In this document: piece after piece, positions 1-5,361 of the stretch
Layout: each line of letters starts with the position of its first letter
How positions within the stretch are numbered: the first letter of the stretch is position 1
Source of the DNA: SURF-24 sp964537965
Lineage (GTDB): Bacteria > Bacteroidota > Ignavibacteria > Ignavibacteriales > SURF-24
Assembly (NCBI GenBank): GCA_964537965.1
Contig: CAZIDB010000108.1
Location: 1 to 15,837, forward strand
Length of the DNA: 15,837 nt
Reading direction: 5' to 3'
The notes under the pieces: model-generated
What the model saw: only the letters and a program-made list of their open reading frames with translations
Database searches by the model: none
What the model was told of the DNA's origin: nothing
Made by a program: the position numbers and the translations under genes

Positions 1-26
1 CAGAAATAAAGAGAATTATTTTAATC

Positions 27-52
27 TAGCCCTGGGATTAATCCCAGGGCTA
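27..52 (-). terminator. Perfect 26-bp palindrome, probable terminator of the M49 peptidase gene
   Basis: Positions 27-52 form a perfect inverted repeat (left arm TAGCCCTGGGATT, right arm its exact reverse complement). As RNA it would fold into a GC-rich hairpin. It lies 17 bases past the peptidase stop codon on the minus strand, followed in that direction by an A/T-rich stretch (GATTAAAATAATTC) with no clean U-run. Its position suggests transcription termination. The perfect symmetry would also fit a dispersed palindromic repeat. Confidence 0.55.
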
Positions 53-69
53 TGTTTAATGGTTATTAC

Positions 70-1725
70 TTATTTCTCGTCAATCTCAAAATCAGGATAA
101 ATATCTACCGGCAGATCAGATAATTTAGCGCGGAGGTTTTCAAGTGAAGGAGAACTAACTGCGTACTTTGCAATTAAAGCTTTTGAACCTTCATAATCTC
201 CGGTTGCCTGTATTGTAAGAATTTTATTTGCAAGTTCTTTTAAAGCTGGATAGACTTTATCGAAATCCACTTTAACTTTTTCCGTATTCGCATCGTAAAT
301 GTATCCACCTTTTTCCAAAAGGAAATTATAAATAATTGCATTACCACCGCCATGCGCTTCGTTAATACCAAATCTAACGGAACGGAAAATTCCTGCAAGA
401 AATGTTGCCCAGGTCTCGTTAACGGATTTTTCAGGATATTCACCCTTGGTTACCATAAAAATGTTGTTGTACATTCCAAGAACATCCGCTTTGCACTCTT
501 CAATCTTGGAGTAGGTTTCTTTCAGTTCTTTTTTAACTTCTGTTTTTTGCCCGTTAACTTCAATAAAGCCGGGACCAATTCCGTGCGACATTTCATGCAT
601 TAAGGTATGATTAAAGAATGCATCAAAAGTAACATACTTAAGCTGGTTTTCATCCAATACAATTTCTGCAATAGGTTTAAGCAGCTTTTCAAACTTTGCT
701 TCGTGAATGTTTTTAAGCATTACTTTTTTAGAACCTTTGGCAGCGCGTACTCTTTCATCATTAGGTAAATTAAATGCTAAAGTTTGTACTCCCGCTTTTG
801 TATCACCTGCAGAGAAAACCTGGTTAACTACAACAATAGGTGACTCGCTACCGCGTTCAAAGGTTTTATATTTATCTTCAATCGGAAGATTTTTTTCAAG
901 GTCAGTTAAATAAGCTGCAAACTTTTCAAGCTTTTTGGATTCAACAGGATCTTTAATTGTAAGAAATGCTTCGAACGAAGCTTTGTAGTTGAATATCTCA
1001 TCTTCATAAACTTCGTACGGACCAATAATAAATTCAATCTTGTTGTCCTTCAAATCCATCCACGCCATATCGCTTTCGTAATAATCATTTGTTTCAAACG
1101 CTTTGGCGCGCAGCTCAAGATATTTTCTTAATGATGGGTTATCACAATATTCAGAGGCTTCTCTTAAGAATACGGCTGCTTTACTTAATTTGTCGCTGTA
1201 AAATTCAGAATAGGGAATAGCATTCAGTTTACTATCTTTTCTTCTGATTACTGAAAATTCAGAGGTAAATAAATCTTTGTCATTAGGATTATTTTTTATC
1301 CAGTTTTCAAATTCTTCCTTGGTCATGTCTTCGGGATAAAAATTTGCGCCTTCCGGTTTCTTTGATGTTCCGTAAAAACATTTGTTGTGATTTATCCTGT
1401 CAAACGGACCGAAATTCATTTTAAAGAAACGGTAGATTAATTTAGAATTCTCATCATTCTTGTTCTTCAGTTCAGCTTTAATATAATTATTCTTTGAATA
1501 GACCTGTTCTAAAAAAATCTCATCAATAATTTTACAAGCCTGGTACAATTTATCGATGACAATTTTTTCTCTTTCATCAAGGAGATTTTTATCGTATTTA
1601 ATTTTTGTAACTGAATACTGAGAAAGTAATTGTTTTATTTCTGCGTTGTTCATCTCTTGTCCAAAATAGTTGTTGAATGAAGCTAAAACCGCAATTACCG
1701 CTAATAAAAGTTTTTTGAGTAGCAT
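70..1725 (-). CDS. Secreted dipeptidyl-peptidase III-like zinc metallopeptidase (M49 family)
   Basis: This is a 551-residue exported metallopeptidase. The N-terminus MLLKKLLLAVIAVLASFNNY is a signal peptide, probably cut after FGQ. The zinc site is H377-E378-M-S-H381 (HExxH), followed about 30 residues later by E409-E410-C-K-A-D414. That pair matches the M49 motifs HExxGH and EECRAE/D, where the two His and one Glu of the second motif bind zinc. M49 enzymes remove dipeptides from the N-terminus of short peptides. Typical members are cytosolic, longer (about 700 residues) and have a six-residue HExxGH; the five-residue form and a length near 550 recall the Caldithrix abyssi enzyme (from memory). 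I chose the ATG at 1725 because it begins the signal peptide and has AGGA seven bases upstream; an in-frame TTG at 1767 would put 14 polar residues ahead of it. The gene stands alone, divergent from the DUF6600-like gene. Family is fairly sure, substrate unknown. Confidence 0.85.
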   Translation of the reverse strand: MLLKKLLLAVIAVLASFNNYFGQEMNNAEIKQLLSQYSVTKIKYDKNLLDEREKIVIDKLYQACKIIDEIFLEQVYSKNNYIKAELKNKNDENSKLIYRFFKMNFGPFDRINHNKCFYGTSKKPEGANFYPEDMTKEEFENWIKNNPNDKDLFTSEFSVIRRKDSKLNAIPYSEFYSDKLSKAAVFLREASEYCDNPSLRKYLELRAKAFETNDYYESDMAWMDLKDNKIEFIIGPYEVYEDEIFNYKASFEAFLTIKDPVESKKLEKFAAYLTDLEKNLPIEDKYKTFERGSESPIVVVNQVFSAGDTKAGVQTLAFNLPNDERVRAAKGSKKVMLKNIHEAKFEKLLKPIAEIVLDENQLKYVTFDAFFNHTLMHEMSHGIGPGFIEVNGQKTEVKKELKETYSKIEECKADVLGMYNNIFMVTKGEYPEKSVNETWATFLAGIFRSVRFGINEAHGGGNAIIYNFLLEKGGYIYDANTEKVKVDFDKVYPALKELANKILTIQATGDYEGSKALIAKYAVSSPSLENLRAKLSDLPVDIYPDFEIDEK

Positions 1726-1732
1726 AAAATTT

Positions 1733-1736
1733 TCCT
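1733..1736 (-). promoter_or_regulatory. Ribosome binding site that fixes the M49 peptidase start
   Basis: On the minus strand AAGGAAAATTTT precedes the ATG at 1725, with AGGA ending seven bases before it. This supports the ATG start over the in-frame TTG at 1767, which has no comparable site and would bury the signal peptide. Confidence 0.7.
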
Positions 1737-1890
1737 TTTTGCCGTTAGACTGATTCTCTTTTGTCAAAATATAATTAAAAAACAGAAGTTAAGTAATGGA
1801 GTGTCTAATCTGAAAATAAGAAGTGTATATTAAAATCGACAAGTGGCAAATAACGGAGATGAAAATTGACCCAAAACCGTTAAAACTTTC

Positions 1891-1906
1891 TGGCATTTGC
1901 TTTGTT
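1891..1906 (+). promoter_or_regulatory. Possible sigma-54 (-24/-12) promoter
   Basis: TGGCATT-TGCT-TTGTT has the spacing of the RpoN consensus TGGCACG-N4-TTGCW, with the GG intact but GT instead of GC at -12. It would start transcription near 1917, about 24 bases ahead of the ATG at 1941. The mismatch at a highly conserved base keeps this tentative, and no sigma-54 activator gene lies in the window. Confidence 0.3.
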
Positions 1907-1928
1907 CTAATAATTGAAAGACTAAACA

Positions 1929-1936
1929 AGAGGTGA
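1929..1936 (+). promoter_or_regulatory. Strong Shine-Dalgarno site of the DUF6600-like gene
   Basis: AAGAGGTGAT around 1928-1937 is close to the full anti-SD complement (AAGGAGGTGAT) and sits immediately upstream of the ATG at 1941. Several other genes here have weak sites or none, so this gene is probably well translated. Confidence 0.7.
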
Positions 1937-1940
1937 TGCA

Positions 1941-3215
1941 ATGAAAAAGTTAATGTTAGTATCCGCAATCTTAATGCTGGTTTTAGTAATTAAAACCGAA
2001 GCTTTCACAAGACATAATGGTGTCGATTTCAATTTCTTTTATTCTTCTCTATCACCTTACGGTGAATGGGTTGAAATAGATTATGATGTTTACGCATGGC
2101 GCCCGGTTGGAGTAAGACATCACTGGAGGCCTTATTCTGATGGCAGATGGGTATGGACAAATCATGGCTGGTACTGGGATTCATACGAACCATTTGGCTG
2201 GGCTACTTTCCACTACGGAAGATGGTATTATGATGAATACTACGGCTGGATGTGGTTACCTGATAATGAATGGGGACCTGCATGGGTTGACTGGAGATAT
2301 GATGATGATTATATCGGTTGGTCTCCTTTACCACCATACGCTCATTTTGGAATTGATTTCGGTATTCACTTTTCAATTGATTGGTATGCTCCAGTACATT
2401 ACTGGAATTTCGTAAGATACAATCATTTCTGTGGTCACAATGTTCACACTTATATTGTTGCAGATAAATACAGAAACGATATTTACAAGCATACAAAGTA
2501 CAGAAATGATTATGGCTACCGTGATGGAAGAGTAATAAACCGTGGTGTTGACAGAGATTTTGTTGAGCGAAGATCAGGAAGCAGAATTACCGAAAGAGAA
2601 TTGGTTTCTACAACGCGATTAAGAGATGATAATGGCAACAGAAGCAGGGATAGCAGAGTTGAAGTTTACAGGCCGTCTGATGAAGACGTAAAGAGAACCA
2701 GGAATATTGATAAGTTTGAAATAAGAAAAAGTGAAAGAACAACTAATCTTGATTTGAAGAAAGTTGAAAAGAACAGAATCGTTAGACCTGATAACAAAAC
2801 TTCTGAAAGAGTTATTATAAATAAGGAAAACAGGAATACGGAAACTCTGAAAAGAAACGATGAGAAAAAGGTAAATACAGAAAGAAATATTATCAGGAAC
2901 GAAGAACGAACAATAAATAAAAACAACGAAGTAAGAATTGAGAAAAAGAATAATCCTGAAAACAGAACGATTAACAGACCTGGTAACAATGAGACAAAGA
3001 GTGATTCAAGGAATTTTAACGTAGATAAATCTCAGAATGAAAGCAGAAAGATTGAGAAAAGAAGTAGTGAGAGTAATCGTAATGAAAACAGATCAATTGA
3101 AAAAAGAAACACTGAAATAAAGCGTAATGAAACCAGGAATGTTGAACGTTCAACTAATAATTCGAGATCAAACAATTCCAACAGGGATGAGAAATCAAAA
3201 ACCAGAAGCAGATAA
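1941..3215 (+). CDS. Exported Trp/Tyr-rich DUF6600-like protein with charged repetitive tail
   Basis: This is a 424-residue protein with three parts. Residues 1-21 are a signal peptide ending TEA before FTRHNG. Residues about 38-135 are packed with aromatic residues: 15 Trp between W43 and W127, in GRW, GWYW, GWMW and WGPAW steps, ending in GWSPLPPY. This is the pattern of the DUF6600 family, whose role is unknown. Residues about 185-424 are a low-complexity Arg/Asn/Glu/Lys/Ser tail, probably disordered or helical, with a degenerate 15-residue repeat near its end. There is no T9SS sorting domain and no lipobox, so the protein is probably periplasmic or bound to the envelope. The aromatic domain could bind glycan or peptidoglycan and the basic tail a polyanion; both ideas are inference. 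The gene is monocistronic, with a strong SD upstream and an intrinsic terminator 26 bases after the stop. Confidence 0.75.
   Translation: MKKLMLVSAILMLVLVIKTEAFTRHNGVDFNFFYSSLSPYGEWVEIDYDVYAWRPVGVRHHWRPYSDGRWVWTNHGWYWDSYEPFGWATFHYGRWYYDEYYGWMWLPDNEWGPAWVDWRYDDDYIGWSPLPPYAHFGIDFGIHFSIDWYAPVHYWNFVRYNHFCGHNVHTYIVADKYRNDIYKHTKYRNDYGYRDGRVINRGVDRDFVERRSGSRITERELVSTTRLRDDNGNRSRDSRVEVYRPSDEDVKRTRNIDKFEIRKSERTTNLDLKKVEKNRIVRPDNKTSERVIINKENRNTETLKRNDEKKVNTERNIIRNEERTINKNNEVRIEKKNNPENRTINRPGNNETKSDSRNFNVDKSQNESRKIEKRSSESNRNENRSIEKRNTEIKRNETRNVERSTNNSRSNNSNRDEKSKTRSR
3045..3165 (+). repeat. Degenerate 45-bp (15-residue) tandem repeat in the DUF6600-like tail
   Basis: From R369 the tail reads in register as RKIEKRSSESNRNEN, then RSIEKRNTEIKRNET, then a decayed third copy starting RNVERSTNNS. 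The first two copies are exactly 45 bp apart (3045-3089 and 3090-3134). The protein repeat is clearer than the DNA repeat, so the duplication is old or kept by selection on composition. Confidence 0.6.
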
Positions 3216-3241
3216 GTATAATCTCATGTTACTGCCTAAAG

Positions 3242-3274
3242 GACTCTGCCCTAAAAAAGCAGAGTCTTTTTTTT
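3242..3274 (+). terminator. Intrinsic terminator of the DUF6600-like gene
   Basis: GACTCTGC (3242-3249) pairs perfectly with GCAGAGTC (3259-3266) around a nine-base A-rich loop and is followed by eight T (3267-3274). It lies 26 bases after the stop at 3215. Read from the minus strand the same stem is followed only by CCTTTAGG, so it ends the convergent radical SAM transcript less well. Confidence 0.92.
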
Positions 3275-3275
3275 A

Positions 3276-4256
3276 TTACTCAAAAGGTTTTAATCGATCT
3301 TTTTTAAAATCAGGTCTGTAATAATCAAAACTTTCCATTTCCTGTACCCAGCCGTTTTTAAGATTATACTTTTCAAGAAACTCCAACGCTCTGTTATATT
3401 CTGATTGACGCAAAGGCCGGCTTATCAATTCATATTTATCTGCTTTATTTGTCGGGTAGTACTGTGACATTAATGAGATGTGAACATTGCAGCTAAGTTC
3501 TTCAGCAATAAATTTAAAAACCTGTTCTGTTTCAGATAAATCATTTGGCAAAACAAGATGACGAATAATTAATCCGCGTGTTACAACTTCGTCTTTATAT
3601 GTAAGTGTATCACCAACCTGTCTGAACATTTCTTTTACAGCCATTTTAGCTTTGTCAAAATACTCATCAATTTTGGAATATGTTTTAGCGTATACGTTAT
3701 TACCATATTTCAAATCTGGTAGATAAATATCTACTATTCCATCAAAAAGTTTCAGCATTTCAACTGAATCATATCCATTGGAATTGTAAATGATTGGAAT
3801 TGTCAATCCATTCTTAGCAGCAATATAAATTGATTTCAGAATCTGCGGAGTAAAGTGAGATGGTGATACTAATCCGATATTATGACTTCCGCGTTTTTGA
3901 AGTTCGAGCATTATTTCTGCAAGCCGCTCAAAACTTACGGAATGTTTTTTCTCCTCCTCATAGTTCTGGCTTATTTCAAAATTCTGACAATACTGGCATC
4001 GTAAATTACAGTTACCAAAAAAAATATTACCGGCGCCTTTAGTTCCTGAAAGAACCGGTTCTTCACCATGATGTAAAGTGTATGATGAAACGATCGGCAA
4101 ATAACCGCTGAAACAGAATCCGTATTCATCAATAATACGGTTGGCAGCACATTCGTGAGGGCAGCTTCTGCATTCAGCAAGTAAATTATCCGCAAGATCA
4201 GCTCTTCGTTTTAATTCACCGGATTCTAATAAATTCAAATATGAAGCATTTATCAT
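3276..4256 (-). CDS. PflX-like radical SAM protein (COG1313 type)
   Basis: This is a 326-residue cytoplasmic radical SAM protein. C83, C87 and C90 (CNLRCQYC, the CxxxCxxC motif) would hold the 4Fe-4S cluster that cleaves S-adenosylmethionine to start radical chemistry. An N-terminal group C29, C32, C36 and C48 (CRSCPHEC, then GFC) probably binds a second metal or Fe-S site and is typical of PflX-type proteins related to pyruvate-formate-lyase activases. No reaction is established for the family as far as I know. Related enzymes occur with Memo and AMMECR1 proteins, but neither is adjacent here, and neither is a pyruvate-formate lyase. The ATG at 4256 is the first good start; no Shine-Dalgarno is visible. 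The gene runs toward the DUF6600-like gene and is divergent from the propeller-amidase operon. The family call is firm, the substrate unknown. Confidence 0.88.
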   Translation of the reverse strand: MINASYLNLLESGELKRRADLADNLLAECRSCPHECAANRIIDEYGFCFSGYLPIVSSYTLHHGEEPVLSGTKGAGNIFFGNCNLRCQYCQNFEISQNYEEEKKHSVSFERLAEIMLELQKRGSHNIGLVSPSHFTPQILKSIYIAAKNGLTIPIIYNSNGYDSVEMLKLFDGIVDIYLPDLKYGNNVYAKTYSKIDEYFDKAKMAVKEMFRQVGDTLTYKDEVVTRGLIIRHLVLPNDLSETEQVFKFIAEELSCNVHISLMSQYYPTNKADKYELISRPLRQSEYNRALEFLEKYNLKNGWVQEMESFDYYRPDFKKDRLKPFE

Positions 4257-4410
4257 TTAATTTTTCATTTTAAAGTTCAATTAAAAATTACTAAAAAAAT
4301 TCTATATGATAATTCCAGTGCAAATAAAAATAAATTTCCTCATTAAAAAGTTTTTCTTAATTTTCTCACGCAAGTTTAAGAATCTTGTGCTTATTAGGAA
4401 TTTACAACGA

Positions 4411-4416
4411 GGAGAT
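4411..4416 (+). promoter_or_regulatory. Ribosome binding site of the propeller gene
   Basis: GGAGAT eight bases before the ATG at 4425, within ACGAGGAGAT. The divergent spacer 4257-4424 must hold the operon promoter, but I could not pick a convincing -35/-10 or Bacteroidota-type (TTTG/TAnnTTTG) pair. Confidence 0.6.
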
Positions 4417-4424
4417 CATATTTT

Positions 4425-5354
4425 ATGAAACGAATATTATTGCTCTTACTGCTTTGTATTCAGGTCATTTCTTTTGCCCAGCAAATTACTGTGTTGGAAA
4501 CATCAGAAGTAACGGCTCTAAATGGAAATGAAAGTTACTATCCGAAACTGAACTACGATAATTCTAAATTGTTTTTTACTACGGCAAATTTCAAGGGATT
4601 ATATTCTCTTGATTTAGCTTCAGGTAAAACTGAAACAATTACTGAAAATCCGGGCGCAGGTTATGAGTTTACATTTACCGATAAAAATCATGTCATATAC
4701 AGGATAAATAAATTTGATGAATCAGGTTTAAAAAGAACTCAATTTCTTATCGATAAAAATCTTGAACAAAACGAAGAAATTACTTTAGCAGAGGGAAAAG
4801 ATTTATCTACTCCCCAGGCATTGAATTCAGATCAATTAGTTTATTCTGTAAACGGAAAGATTTCCTCTTCAGGAAATTCTTCATTATCTAAAAATGCTGA
4901 TGCGCTTTCTGTTCCGGCTGTTTTTGTTGAGAATACAAAAATTGTTTTATGGAATAACGGAACTAGCAAAGTATTAGATCCGGTTGAGGAAGGAAATTAT
5001 ATATGGGTTTCTTTATCCCCGGATAAAACAAAGATATTATTTACATCAGCAGGCAAAGGAACATTCATCTCTGATCTTAATGGAAATATTTTATTTGAGC
5101 TTGGTTATGCAAATGCCCCCAAATGGTCTCCAGATGGCAATTGGATTCTGTATATGGTTGATAAGGATAACGGCAGGCAGGTAACTTATTCAGATATTTT
5201 TATCACTTCGTTTGATGGTAAAAATAAGTACCAGTTAACGAAAACTGAAAATGTTTTTGAGATGTATCCGGAATGGTCGCAGGATATGAGTATAGTTGTC
5301 TGCCATAGTGATGATGGTAGAATCTTTATGACTAAATTGAAAATTGAGGAGTAA
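4425..5354 (+). CDS. Exported TolB-like (PD40/WD40-like) beta-propeller protein
   Basis: This 309-residue protein starts with a clear signal peptide (MKRILLLLLLCIQVISFAQ, cut before QITVLE). The rest is made of short beta-rich repeats of the PD40 type: YYPKLNYDNSKLFFTT near residue 38, VSLSPDKTKILFTS near 195, APKWSPDGNWILYM near 230 and YPEWSQDMSIVV near 281. Such repeats form the TolB-like beta-propeller, usually a scaffold for protein contact. At about 300 residues it could make one six- or seven-bladed propeller and no other domain. There is no T9SS sorting domain or lipobox, so it is probably periplasmic. Its stop is seven bases before the amidase ATG and its last codons carry the amidase ribosome binding site, so the two are co-transcribed and probably translationally coupled. 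It may assist or anchor the amidase (inference). Confidence 0.82.
   Translation: MKRILLLLLLCIQVISFAQQITVLETSEVTALNGNESYYPKLNYDNSKLFFTTANFKGLYSLDLASGKTETITENPGAGYEFTFTDKNHVIYRINKFDESGLKRTQFLIDKNLEQNEEITLAEGKDLSTPQALNSDQLVYSVNGKISSSGNSSLSKNADALSVPAVFVENTKIVLWNNGTSKVLDPVEEGNYIWVSLSPDKTKILFTSAGKGTFISDLNGNILFELGYANAPKWSPDGNWILYMVDKDNGRQVTYSDIFITSFDGKNKYQLTKTENVFEMYPEWSQDMSIVVCHSDDGRIFMTKLKIEE
5346..5351 (+). promoter_or_regulatory. Ribosome binding site of the amidase inside the end of the propeller gene
   Basis: GAGGAG lies in the last codons of the propeller gene, with GGAG ending ten bases before the ATG at 5362. It supports this ATG, which starts the signal peptide, over the in-frame TTG at 5344, which overlaps the upstream gene and would add six polar residues (MRSKIE). 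Confidence 0.65.
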
Positions 5355-5361
5355 GATAGAA

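Noticed and set aside
1726..1767. N-terminal extension of the M49 peptidase from a TTG at 1767
   Set aside because: It would put 14 polar residues before a clear signal peptide, while the ATG at 1725 has its own well-placed AGGA.
2666..2989. Long antisense reading frame opposite the DUF6600-like tail, apparently a membrane protein
   Set aside because: Its hydrophobic Ser/Phe/Leu content is the mirror of the Arg/Glu/Lys/Asn-rich tail codons, and it lacks a ribosome site.
3276..4256. Membership of an AmmeMemoRadiSam gene set
   Set aside because: No Memo or AMMECR1-like gene lies in the window, so only the PflX-like call is supported.
5344..5361. TTG start of the amidase overlapping the propeller gene
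   Set aside because: The six extra residues are polar, the ATG at 5362 begins the signal peptide, and the only ribosome site lies between the two.
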